Positions 28,124 to 36,834 of a DNA stretch of 64,000 bases are shown here, piece by piece. The notes under the pieces were generated by a model. That model saw nothing but the letters and a program-made list of their open reading frames with translations, was not told the origin of the DNA and did not search any database. The stretch is from assembly GCF_001999905.1 (NCBI RefSeq), contig NZ_CP019640.1, forward strand, positions 2,522,001 to 2,586,000, read 5' to 3'. Position 1 is the stretch's first letter, and the number at the start of each line of letters is the position of its first letter. A program made the position numbers and the translations under genes. This stretch comes from Planococcus lenghuensis (lineage in GTDB: Bacteria > Bacillota > Bacilli > Bacillales_A > Planococcaceae).

Positions 28124-29578
28124 TTAAAATGATACATAATTCAATGGATTGACGAAATTCGTCCGCGCGCTGTTCCATGGTCCCACGTGCACTTCGAAGT
28201 GAAGATGCGGCCCTGTGGAACGCCCCGTGCTGCCCATACCACCGATGAATTGACCAGCCCCCACGGATTGACCCGGGCTGACCGCAATTGAGCTTAAATG
28301 CGCATACACAGTCGTATATACCTGACCACCGATCGAATGGGTCAGCATGATCATATTGCCATATGTCCCCATCGGTCCGGCATGAACAACTACACCATCG
28401 CGAGCTGCAACGATCGGTGTTCCGGAATTATTCGCAATATCGAGACCGATATGTGTCTCATAACCATCACCGATATCCCGGCCGCCAGCTCCGGAAGAGA
28501 TGTATCCGGTCGTCGGACGAACCCATCCCGATGAAGGAGATGAAGAACTTGATGCGACTTTGCTTTTAGCCGTTACAGTTGCAGTTTCTTCAACAGGTGC
28601 CGGTTCACTGGATGCCGATGATGCCGGTGTGCTGTTCTTTTCTGCGGCTGCCGCTCTTTCAGCTTCAGCCCGCTCTGCCGCGGCCTGTTCAGCAGCCGCC
28701 CGTTCAGCAGCCGCTTTCTCTGCAGCGGCTTTCTCTGCAGCGGCTTTCTCTGCAGCCAGTCTCCGCAGGCGCTCTTCTTCCTGCTTGCGCGCGACTTCTG
28801 CGAGTCGTGCCTGTTCTGCAGCTACCTGCTGTTCGAGTTCCGCACTGACTTCAACGGATTCAGCATGGGCTACTTCCAATGCCCCTTTTTCTTTTAGAAG
28901 CCGGGCCTGCTCTGTCTCCAACTGTTTGACAAGGCCCGCCTTTTCACTTTTTTGGTTATCAAATGATTGCTTTAAGCCCACCAGTTCCGCCCGCTGCAGT
29001 TCCTGCTCTGCCAGTTTCTTTTCGACAAGCGTTTTCTGTTCGCCAAGCAGTTTCTTGTCTTCTGCCTGTTGCCGCATGATTTCGCGGTCTGCTTCGATCA
29101 GTGTATTGACTGCAGAGAATCGGTCAATGAAGTCAATGAAGCTGTTTGCTCCCAAGAGGACATCGATGTATTCAACCGGACCGCCGCTTTTCTGAATGGC
29201 GCGTGCGCGTTCTTTCAGCAGCTCTTCGCGTTCAGCGATTTTCTTTTCAAGTTCAGCGATGGATTGCTGCAGTTCTTCAATCTCAGAGTTCGTCTGTACG
29301 ATTTCCCCTTCAACAATTGCAACCCGCTGTTCAGTCTCCCGGATCTTGCCGTCCAGTTCCTGGATCTGCGCCATGATCTGTTCCAGTACAGACTGATTCT
29401 CGCTGATCTGACTTGTTTTTTCACTGATGCCTGAACGAAGTTCACCTTGCTTTTGCTCCGCCTGTTCCTGGCGTTGCTTCAATTCGTCCAGTTTGCTCGC
29501 TTCTGCCGATGGAACCAGCAGACTTGCTGCGAGCAGAGAAGATAATCCAGTCATCATCCACTTTGACTTCACGCTCAA
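28124..29578 (-). CDS. EnvC-like murein hydrolase: coiled coil plus M23 peptidase
   Basis: A secreted protein of about 484 residues. A signal peptide ends near SAEAS and is followed by a long coiled coil (about 30-290) including an Ala/Glu/Lys repeat (AAAEKAAAEKAAAERAAAEQ). After a Ser-rich linker comes the LytM/M23 domain with zinc ligands in THIGLDI and HLHFEVH. It directly follows ftsX, matching the FtsEX-controlled hydrolase pattern (EnvC in E. coli, PcsB in streptococci): FtsEX would activate it through the coiled coil. The start is uncertain: TTG 29578 has AAAGGGG 10 nt upstream; GTG 29572 and ATG 29587 are alternatives. Confidence 0.85.
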   Translation of the reverse strand: MSVKSKWMMTGLSSLLAASLLVPSAEASKLDELKQRQEQAEQKQGELRSGISEKTSQISENQSVLEQIMAQIQELDGKIRETEQRVAIVEGEIVQTNSEIEELQQSIAELEKKIAEREELLKERARAIQKSGGPVEYIDVLLGANSFIDFIDRFSAVNTLIEADREIMRQQAEDKKLLGEQKTLVEKKLAEQELQRAELVGLKQSFDNQKSEKAGLVKQLETEQARLLKEKGALEVAHAESVEVSAELEQQVAAEQARLAEVARKQEEERLRRLAAEKAAAEKAAAEKAAAERAAAEQAAAERAEAERAAAAEKNSTPASSASSEPAPVEETATVTAKSKVASSSSSPSSGWVRPTTGYISSGAGGRDIGDGYETHIGLDIANNSGTPIVAARDGVVVHAGPMGTYGNMIMLTHSIGGQVYTTVYAHLSSIAVSPGQSVGAGQFIGGMGSTGRSTGPHLHFEVHVGPWNSARTNFVNPLNYVSF

Positions 29579-29615
29579 AATCCCCATTCCCCTTTCGCAA
29601 TCAACCATCTCTATT

Positions 29616-30500
29616 TTAGACTTTTAAGAATTTCCGTATTGACATAAAGCTGCCCCAGATACCGATAAAGACTCCCATGAGCAGGATCAATGCATTAACC
29701 TGATAAATAAATGGAGAGAACTCCAGCAGCTGGATCATCTCACCGCTGAGTCGGGGCTCTGCGTATAACGTGACATTATAGTAAAGCAACGTCACAAGAG
29801 CGACCGGCACAATTGCACCGAGAATACCGAGCCACATCCCTTCCAGAATAAACGGAATCCGTACAAACCAGTTGGTGGCTCCTACCAGTTTCATGATCTC
29901 AATCTCATGGCGCCTTGCCACAATTGTAATCCGGATTGTGTTTGAAATCAGGAACATTGCAGTAAACAACAACGCCAGAATCAGGCCAAGACCGATATTG
30001 CGGCTCAGGTTCAGGAAACTGAAAAGCTTTTCAATCTTGCCTTCTCCGTATTTTACATCTTCGATTCCCTGAAGGCTTGCCACTTGAGTTGCCACTGAAG
30101 CGGTCTGCTGAGGATCCGCAGCTTTGATATAGAAAACATCGTTCAAAGGATTGCTTTGATTGAACAGACTGAGTTCATCGCCATAATCCGTAATCAGTTC
30201 CTGCAACTCATCTTCTTTTGTAGCATATGCGACCGACTCAACTCCCGGAAGCTGACCGATTACCGTTTCCAGGTTGCCTGCTGTACTTTCATCGGCGGTT
30301 AATGTCACGAACGCTTTGATCTCCACATCGTTTTCCAGATCATCTGCCACTTTGTTTAAGTTCATCATAATGACCATAAAGACTCCGACGAGGAGCAGGG
30401 TGACAGTCACTGCGCTTACAGATGCGAAAGTCATCCATGCATTGCGGCCGAGGCTTTTAAAGCTTTCCCGGAAATGGCGGAATGTCGTTCTAGGCTTCAT
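29616..30500 (-). CDS. ftsX: Cell division ABC transporter permease FtsX
   Basis: A 294-residue membrane protein with four helices and a large extracytoplasmic loop between the first two. The start is MKPRTTFRHFRESFKSLGRN, the usual FtsX opening. ATG 30500 lies within the 3' end of ftsE (11-bp overlap), with GGAGGTGA 8-10 nt upstream. With FtsE it passes ATP-driven movement across the membrane to a murein hydrolase, here most likely the next gene. Confidence 0.94.
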   Translation of the reverse strand: MKPRTTFRHFRESFKSLGRNAWMTFASVSAVTVTLLLVGVFMVIMMNLNKVADDLENDVEIKAFVTLTADESTAGNLETVIGQLPGVESVAYATKEDELQELITDYGDELSLFNQSNPLNDVFYIKAADPQQTASVATQVASLQGIEDVKYGEGKIEKLFSFLNLSRNIGLGLILALLFTAMFLISNTIRITIVARRHEIEIMKLVGATNWFVRIPFILEGMWLGILGAIVPVALVTLLYYNVTLYAEPRLSGEMIQLLEFSPFIYQVNALILLMGVFIGIWGSFMSIRKFLKV

Positions 30501-31176
30501 AGCCGTAGTCACCTCCGGCTACATCCCGGACAACAAGCCCGTCTTCGATTGCTATGACTCTGTGCCGGATTGCATTTACAACTTCCCGGTTATGCGTCGC
30601 CATAATAATTGTTGTGCCGCGTGCATTGATCTGCTCAAACAGTCTCATGATCTCCCATGAGGTATCCGGATCCAGATTCCCGGTCGGTTCATCTGCAATG
30701 ACCACTTTGGGAATATTGACGATGGACCGGGCGATCGCTATGCGCTGCTGTTCACCGCCGGATAATTCTGCCGGCAGCATTTTCGCTTTATGTTCAAGTC
30801 CGACCATCTGTAGAACTTCCATTACCCGCCGCCTGATGGCTGCCGGTGATGTTTCGATGACTTCAAGGGCAAAAGCGATGTTCTCATAAACAGTCAGGCG
30901 CGGAAGAAGCTTAAAATCCTGAAACACAACGCCAATCTGACGTCGCAAGTAAGGAACCCGCTTGCTTTTCAGTTTTGCCAGGCTTAGGCCATTCACCATA
31001 ATCTGCCCGGCTGACGGTTTTTCTTCCCGGTAAATCATTTTGATGAATGTGGATTTCCCCGCACCGCTTGGCCCGACTACATATACGAATTCTCCCTGGT
31101 TGATTTCCAGGTTAACGCCGTTTAAGGAGACAATTCCATTCGGATACTTCTTATATACATTTTTTAACTGGATCAT
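30490..31176 (-). CDS. ftsE: Cell division ABC transporter ATPase FtsE
   Basis: A 228-residue ABC ATPase with Walker A GPSGAGKST, signature LSGGEQQR, Walker B VVIADEPTG and the H-loop ATHN. First gene of the ftsE-ftsX-M23 operon. An extended -10 (TGTTATAAT on the minus strand, 31235-31243) lies about 60 bp upstream. Confidence 0.95.
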   Translation of the reverse strand: MIQLKNVYKKYPNGIVSLNGVNLEINQGEFVYVVGPSGAGKSTFIKMIYREEKPSAGQIMVNGLSLAKLKSKRVPYLRRQIGVVFQDFKLLPRLTVYENIAFALEVIETSPAAIRRRVMEVLQMVGLEHKAKMLPAELSGGEQQRIAIARSIVNIPKVVIADEPTGNLDPDTSWEIMRLFEQINARGTTIIMATHNREVVNAIRHRVIAIEDGLVVRDVAGGDYGYEA

Positions 31177-31503
31177 GAATTTACCACCTATAAGTAATCA
31201 GCCGATTATTACTATATGTAAAACCGGCAGACTCATTATAACATTTGAATCCTCTTGAATTATTACATTTATGTATCAATTCTGCTTCATTCTTTCCTCC
31301 TTTTTGCTTCTATAGACTTATTTCTATAATCGGTTGTATGCCCTTTTTCACACTGCTCTTATTCTGTTCGACATATACCGGCTATCTCCTCTTTCCTTAG
31401 TCCAATTGACAGGCCTTTCTGAATTTTTTCTCGTTTATTGCAACCGGTCAACAACTCTCCTTTCTTTCGGGCTTGGTCATTGGCTGATGCTATGGCCGCA
31501 AAA
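31177..31503. other. Intergenic region upstream of ftsE
   Basis: About 330 bp. It holds the ftsE ribosome site, an extended -10 promoter on the minus strand (TGTTATAAT, 31235-31243) and pyrimidine-rich DNA without a convincing gene or repeat. Confidence 0.5.
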
Positions 31504-31548
31504 GAAAATGCAGAAAGCCTGTTAATTCAAGGCTGTCTGCATTATGAA
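31504..31548 (-). terminator. Terminator after cccB
   Basis: On the minus strand ATGCAGA-C-AGCCT pairs with AGGCT-T-TCTGCAT, followed by TTTTCTTTT. Confidence 0.75.
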
Positions 31549-31567
31549 TTTCAGCTATTATCAGGTT

Positions 31568-32044
31568 TTATTGGAGCGTTGATAAATATTCCGCCACTGC
31601 TTCCGCTTCTGCGCCGGTAATGATTTCAGCGGGCATGGCTCCCGGTCCTTCGTGAATCACAGTGAGAATTTCATCAGACGACAAGCGGGATCCGACGTCA
31701 TTCAGTGCCGGGATACCTCCGACTCCTGCTAAATCCGCTCCATGACACGATGAACAGTTTTGCTGAATAATCTGTTCAGCATCAACAGTTGCGACTCCTT
31801 CAGAGCCTGCATCCCCTTCCGCGTCATCTTCACCAATTGCATCATCCGGAGATTCAGCCACAATATCTTCTTCATCTTCCTCGACCACTTCTTCAGCTGC
31901 TTCTTCTGTATCTTCTTCAACCGGATCTTCTTCAGGAGCATCCTCTGTCAGTTCATCTGATTCTGTGAAATCCGCTTCTTCTTCGCCGCATGCCCCTAAT
32001 AAAAGTGCTGAACCAAAAACCATAGCCATCAAGTATTTTCTCAT
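31568..32044 (-). CDS. cccB: Cytochrome c551 lipoprotein CccB
   Basis: A 158-residue lipoprotein with lipobox LLGAC, an acidic Glu-rich linker of about 65 residues and a C-terminal cytochrome c domain. The haem site is CSSCH, and a Met axial ligand lies near GPGAMPAE. It carries electrons at the outer face of the membrane to an oxidase. ATG 32044 is fixed by AGGAGGAG 9 nt upstream. Its place between yvjA and ftsE is the same as in B. subtilis. Confidence 0.92.
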   Translation of the reverse strand: MRKYLMAMVFGSALLLGACGEEEADFTESDELTEDAPEEDPVEEDTEEAAEEVVEEDEEDIVAESPDDAIGEDDAEGDAGSEGVATVDAEQIIQQNCSSCHGADLAGVGGIPALNDVGSRLSSDEILTVIHEGPGAMPAEIITGAEAEAVAEYLSTLQ

Positions 32045-32082
32045 GATATACGACTCCTCCTGTCTGTTCTGTATATGCCAGT

Positions 32083-32955
32083 TCAAGCACGCGTGAAACC
32101 TTCCCCGAGCACTTCAGAGGCATCGGACACAATGACGAACGCCGTCGGGTCCACTCGCTTCACCAGTTGTTTCAGCCGGGAAAATTCTGTCTGATGCACG
32201 ACCACCATCACAACCGGTTTTTCCGTCTCCGTGTATCCGCCTGTAGCTGCCAGTTTCGTTACACCACGGTCAATGTCCTCATAAATCGCATCGCGGATCG
32301 CTTCTTGTCTATTAGTTATGATATACACTAATTTGGATCTTCCTAAACCGACTTGCACAAGATCGATTGTCTTTGTTGTTACATATAAACCGATAAGTGC
32401 ATACAGTCCTTGTTCAATATCGAAAACGGCGGCAGCCGCCAGCACAATCAGGCCGTCAATCAGCGCAACGCTCGTTCCGAGTGTGAAGCCGGTATACTTG
32501 GTGATGATTTGCGCGGCAAGATCCGTTCCGCCAGTGGAAGCATTCCCGCGGAATACAGCACCAAGTCCCAATCCGACCCCGATTCCGCCGAATAAGGCAC
32601 CAAGCAGCGGGTTAAGGGTCCATGGTTCCCATGAATCTGTCATGAATACAATAAACGGCAAAAAAATCGTCCCGACTGCTGTTTTAATCCCAAATTGCTT
32701 ACCAAGCAGGATTACTCCTGAAATGAATAATGGAATATTCATTGACCATTGGACAAACGCCGGTTCCCACCCCCACAAGCCATACAGAATGGTGCTGATT
32801 CCGCTGACTCCGCCGGATGCCACTTCATTTGGCAAGAGGAAAACATTGAACGCAATAGCGACACAGGCGGAACCCGCCAGTACCAGTATGTACTCTGTTA
32901 CGGCTGATAAGAGCGGATGCGGCTCTTTCTGAATTCGTTTATTTTTTCTTTGCAC
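32083..32955 (-). CDS. yvjA: YitT-family membrane protein YvjA
   Basis: A 290-residue protein with five or six membrane helices (DUF161: FNVFLLPNEVASGGVSGIS, GNASTGGTDLAAQI) and a C-terminal cytosolic DUF2179 domain (KLVYIITNRQEAI onward). GTG start at 32955. Synteny with prfB and cccB supports YvjA. Function unknown. It lies 38 bp upstream of cccB in the same direction. Confidence 0.87.
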   Translation of the reverse strand: MQRKNKRIQKEPHPLLSAVTEYILVLAGSACVAIAFNVFLLPNEVASGGVSGISTILYGLWGWEPAFVQWSMNIPLFISGVILLGKQFGIKTAVGTIFLPFIVFMTDSWEPWTLNPLLGALFGGIGVGLGLGAVFRGNASTGGTDLAAQIITKYTGFTLGTSVALIDGLIVLAAAAVFDIEQGLYALIGLYVTTKTIDLVQVGLGRSKLVYIITNRQEAIRDAIYEDIDRGVTKLAATGGYTETEKPVVMVVVHQTEFSRLKQLVKRVDPTAFVIVSDASEVLGEGFTRA

Positions 32956-33064
32956 GGTCCTGTTGCCTCTTTTCTTCTCTAGTTCGGTCCTGAACGAGTA
33001 TAGCAGACAGATCTGCAGATGTGAACTTCACCCGAATAAAGAAAAAAGCGCCCGAAGACGCAGT

Positions 33065-34169
33065 TTACTGCATCTTCGAACGCAAATAGGAATTGATGAA
33101 TCCGTCGATATCTCCATCCATTACGGCTTGGAGGTTTCCGGTTTCATGGTTCGTCCGGTGGTCTTTCACCATTGAATACGGATGGAATACATAAGAACGG
33201 ATCTGGCTTCCCCATCCGATCTCTTTTTGTTCTCCACGGATCTCCGCCATCTGAGCTTCCTGCTCTTCAATCTTCAACGCATACAATTTAGCTTTCAACA
33301 TATTCATGGCCTTTTCCCGGTTTTTGATCTGAGAACGTTCCTGCTGACAGGAAACAACTGCGCCCGTCGGGATATGCGTGATCCGTACAGCGGAATCGGT
33401 TGTATTGATATGCTGACCGCCTGCCCCACTGGCCCGGTACGTATCGACTTTCAAGTCTTCTGTCCGGATCTCGATTTCAATTTCTTCATTGAACTCGGGC
33501 ATAACATCAATCGATACAAACGATGTGTGCCGACGACCGGATGAATCGAACGGCGAAATCCGGACAAGCCGGTGAACGCCTTTTTCCGCTTTCAGATAAC
33601 CATACGCGTTATGACCTTTAAAACCCAAGGTAACGGATTTGATGCCGGCTTCATCACCCGGCAGGTAATCCAGTGTCTCTACTTTGAACCCGCGCTTTTC
33701 TCCCCAGCGGGTATACATCCGCAGCAGCATTGAACCCCAGTCCTGCGATTCAGTGCCGCCTGCTCCCGGGTGCAGCTCAAGGATCGCGTTGTTTTTGTCA
33801 TACGGTTCACTCAGGAGCAGCTGTAATTCAAAATCATCCAATTTCGCTGTGTACTCCTTCAGCTCGGTGCCGAGTTCCTCCTGCAGTTCTGTGTCCGCTT
33901 CTTCCCGGAGCAATTCAAGCGTCATTTCCAAGTTTTCCTGCGTCTCCTCGAATCCCCGGTAGGTGCCCACCAGATCCTTCAGACCATTTAATTCGGATAT
34001 AACGGACTGGGCGCTATCCTGGTCATTCCAAAAGTCAGGATCCAGCATCATTTCATCGAGTTCCTGTATGCGTGCCTCTTTGTTCTCTAAGTCAAAGAGA
34101 CCCCCTGTAGTCCGCCAATTTTCCGGCTGTATTGTCTAGCTCGTTACGTACTTCTGCTAATTCCATCAT
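33065..34169 (-). CDS. prfB: Peptide chain release factor 2 (PrfB), expressed through a +1 programmed frameshift
   Basis: Terminates translation at UGA and UAA. The first 25 codons (ATG 34169, [17 protein letters not shown]) end at an in-frame UGA (34092-34094). That stop is preceded by AGGGGG-TCT-CTT and followed by C, the classical autoregulatory frameshift site. The +1 shift continues through 342 codons to 33065, giving 367 residues, the usual size. The GGQ motif ([15 protein letters not shown]) that triggers hydrolysis is present. AGGAGGAT sits 8 nt before the start. It lies 55 bp after secA. Confidence 0.96.
34090..34106 (-). promoter_or_regulatory. Programmed +1 frameshift site in prfB
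   Basis: On the minus strand AGGGGGTCTCTTTGAC: an internal Shine-Dalgarno-like AGGGGG, the slippery CTT and the UGA stop followed by C. Low RF2 slows termination and favours the shift, closing a feedback loop. Confidence 0.95.
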
Positions 34170-34195
34170 GTGTGATGATCCTCCTCATAATAAGA

Positions 34196-34217
34196 CCGAA
34201 GAGCACTGGCTCTTCGG
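34196..34217 (-). terminator. Hairpin between secA and prfB
   Basis: CCGAAGAGC / GCTCTTCGG with loop ACTG; only a weak T-rich tail, so it may only attenuate read-through into prfB. Confidence 0.55.
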
Positions 34218-34224
34218 CTTGGTG

Positions 34225-36747
34225 TTACTGCTGGGCAGCTTCTGCCCCATGACAGTTTTTGAATTTCTTGCCGCTGCCGCAAGGGCACAGTGCATTGCGG
34301 CCGATGGTCATTGCTTTTCTGGCCGGCATGCGCTTTTTCTTTTCTGTCCCTTGTTCTTTCGGATTCACTGCCTGGCTCTTCGCTACTTCCTGACGCTCCA
34401 GGTTATCGCGGATTTCCGCCTTCAGTGCATATTTGGCAACATCTTCATCAATGGATTCCACCATCGCTTCAAACATTGCGAATCCTTCATTCTGATACTC
34501 ACGAAGCGGATCATTCTGTCCATATGCCCGCAGATGGATTCCTTGGCGCAGCTGATCCATTGCATCGATATGGTCTGTCCATTTTGTATCGATCGTGCGG
34601 AGCAGGACGACTTTTTCAAACTCACGCATGCGTTCGGGTGTCAGTTCCGCTTCTTTTTCATTATAGTACCGGATTGCCTCCTGCTGTACAAGGCTGATCA
34701 GCTCTTCCTGTGACTTCCCGTCAAGGTCCTGCAGCGACAGTCGGTCTTCAGGCAGAAGATTGGCATGGATTACATCAAGCAACGTCTTTAGGTGCCATTC
34801 CGCCTGGCTTTCCCCTTGCGTATACGACTGGACAGTGCGACGGATTGTGCGGCTGATCATATCTTCGACAAGCCCGCGCATGTTCTCTGTTTCCAGCACT
34901 TCCATGCGTTCCTTGTAAATGACTTCACGTTGCTGTCGCAGCACGTCGTCATACTGAAGCAGTCGTTTCCGCGCATCGAAGTTATTGCCCTCCACCCGTT
35001 TCTGGGCGGACTCGACTGCACGGGATACCATGCGGGACTGCAGCGGCTGGGAATCGTCCATGCCAAGCCGTCCCATCATTGTGCGCATCGAGTCAGATCC
35101 GAACCGGCGCATAAGATCATCTTCAAGCGACAGATAGAACTGAGTAACACCCGGATCTCCCTGACGGCCTGAACGGCCGCGAAGCTGATTATCGATCCGG
35201 CGGGATTCATGCCGCTCGGTCCCGATGACAGCCAGACCTCCGGCTTCGGTGACCCCTTCTCCGAGCTTGATATCGGTTCCGCGCCCCGCCATGTTGGTCG
35301 CGATCGTAACGGCACCTTTCTGTCCGGCATCCAGAATGATTTCTGCTTCTGTGCCGTGGTTCTTGGCGTTCAGCACGCTATGCTTGATGCCATACTTCGT
35401 CAGGTAATTCGAGATGATTTCCGATGTCTCGATTGCGACTGTACCGACGAGCACCGGCTGACCGTTCTTGTGCCGGTCCCGGATATCTTCTGCAACGGCT
35501 TTATATTTGCCTTCGATGGTCGCAAAGATTAAGTCCGGGTGATCTTGACGGATTACCGGTTTGTTCGTCGGAATAGACACAACATTCATATTGTAAATAT
35601 TGCGGAATTCCTCTTCTTCCGTTTTCGCTGTACCTGTCATACCGGACAGTTTGTCATACCGGCGGAAGTAGTTCTGGAACGTAATCGTGGCCATTGTCAT
35701 CGATTCGTTCTGAATTTCGAGTCCTTCTTTCGCTTCGATCGCCTGGTGCAGTCCATCAGAGTAGCGGCGCCCTTTCATGAGGCGTCCGGTGAACTGGTCA
35801 ACAATAATCACTTCTTCTTCCTGCACAACGTAATCAACGTCCTTATGCATGGTGACATGCGCTTTAAGTGACTGGTTAATGGCATGATTCAGCCGAACAT
35901 GGGCAATATCGAACAGGTTATCGATTCCGAATGCCTTTTCAGCCTTTTCGATGCCATCTTCCGTCAACACTACACCTTTTGTTGTTTCATCATAGGAATA
36001 ATCAGTATCCTTGTTCAGCATGCTGGCGAACTGGTTCGCCTGCACATAGAGCTGGGCTGCCTTGGCTGCAGCGCCGGAAATGATCAGCGGCGTCCGCGCT
36101 TCATCGATCAAAATCGAGTCCACTTCATCAATGACGGCATAATGAAGCGGGCGCTGCACCATATGCTCTTTATAAAGCACCATATTATCCCGCAAATAAT
36201 CGAACCCAAGTTCATTGTTCGTGCTATACATGACATCCGTCTCGTAAGCAGCCCGCTTTTCTTCTTTCGTCAGTCCGCTTTGATTTAAGCCGACCGTCAG
36301 TCCGAGCCACTGATACAGCTGCCCCATTTCCTCAGCATCCCGGCTGGCAAGGTATTCATTGACTGTAACGACGTGGGTGCCTTTTTTCGTCAGAGCATTC
36401 AGGTAGATTGCGAGCGTCGATGTCAGCGTCTTCCCTTCACCCGTCCGCATCTCGGCGATATTACCGCCGTGAAGCGCAGCAGCACCCATAAGCTGAACGC
36501 GGAAAGGATAAAGGCCAAGCACGCGCTTTGCCGCCTCCCTTACAGTCGCAAAAGCTTCCGGCAGGAGGTCATCCAGTGACTCTCCTTTTTCATGGCGTTC
36601 CATGAATTCCGCTGTTTTTGCCTGCAGTTCCTCATCAGACAGCGCCTCAAATTGCGAGGCGAGCGCTTCAACACTGTCAGCTGTCTTTTCCAGTTTCTTC
36701 AGATCACGTTTATTTGGATCAAATACTTTATTTAAAACTCCAAGCAT
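34225..36747 (-). CDS. secA: Preprotein translocase ATPase SecA
   Basis: The motor of the Sec pathway, 840 residues from ATG 36747 ([15 protein letters not shown]), the standard length. Walker [10 protein letters not shown], the [19 protein letters not shown] segment, and the C-terminal zinc motif [14 protein letters not shown] that binds SecB-like partners or lipids. A promoter lies upstream (36794-36823). prfB follows, as in B. subtilis. Confidence 0.97.
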   Translation of the reverse strand: MLGVLNKVFDPNKRDLKKLEKTADSVEALASQFEALSDEELQAKTAEFMERHEKGESLDDLLPEAFATVREAAKRVLGLYPFRVQLMGAAALHGGNIAEMRTGEGKTLTSTLAIYLNALTKKGTHVVTVNEYLASRDAEEMGQLYQWLGLTVGLNQSGLTKEEKRAAYETDVMYSTNNELGFDYLRDNMVLYKEHMVQRPLHYAVIDEVDSILIDEARTPLIISGAAAKAAQLYVQANQFASMLNKDTDYSYDETTKGVVLTEDGIEKAEKAFGIDNLFDIAHVRLNHAINQSLKAHVTMHKDVDYVVQEEEVIIVDQFTGRLMKGRRYSDGLHQAIEAKEGLEIQNESMTMATITFQNYFRRYDKLSGMTGTAKTEEEEFRNIYNMNVVSIPTNKPVIRQDHPDLIFATIEGKYKAVAEDIRDRHKNGQPVLVGTVAIETSEIISNYLTKYGIKHSVLNAKNHGTEAEIILDAGQKGAVTIATNMAGRGTDIKLGEGVTEAGGLAVIGTERHESRRIDNQLRGRSGRQGDPGVTQFYLSLEDDLMRRFGSDSMRTMMGRLGMDDSQPLQSRMVSRAVESAQKRVEGNNFDARKRLLQYDDVLRQQREVIYKERMEVLETENMRGLVEDMISRTIRRTVQSYTQGESQAEWHLKTLLDVIHANLLPEDRLSLQDLDGKSQEELISLVQQEAIRYYNEKEAELTPERMREFEKVVLLRTIDTKWTDHIDAMDQLRQGIHLRAYGQNDPLREYQNEGFAMFEAMVESIDEDVAKYALKAEIRDNLERQEVAKSQAVNPKEQGTEKKKRMPARKAMTIGRNALCPCGSGKKFKNCHGAEAAQQ

Positions 36748-36793
36748 GTATAACCGCTCCCTGCTTAATTTACCTCGATAAGTTTCAACGTAC

Positions 36794-36823
36794 ATTTTAC
36801 CACTTTCACTTGATGTGAAGCAA
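36794..36823 (-). promoter_or_regulatory. secA promoter
   Basis: On the minus strand TTGCTT (36818-36823), an 18-bp spacer and TAAAAT (36794-36799), with a TGG extension before the -10. Confidence 0.65.
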
Positions 36824-36834
36824 ATAGTTGACCG

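Noticed and set aside
28500-29195. 231-codon Ser/Ala/Cys-rich plus-strand ORF
   Set aside because: Mirror of the Ala/Glu-rich coiled coil of the M23 hydrolase; composition artefact.
31334-31620. Short plus-strand ORFs between ftsE and cccB
   Set aside because: No ribosome site, overlapping frames and no recognisable domain.
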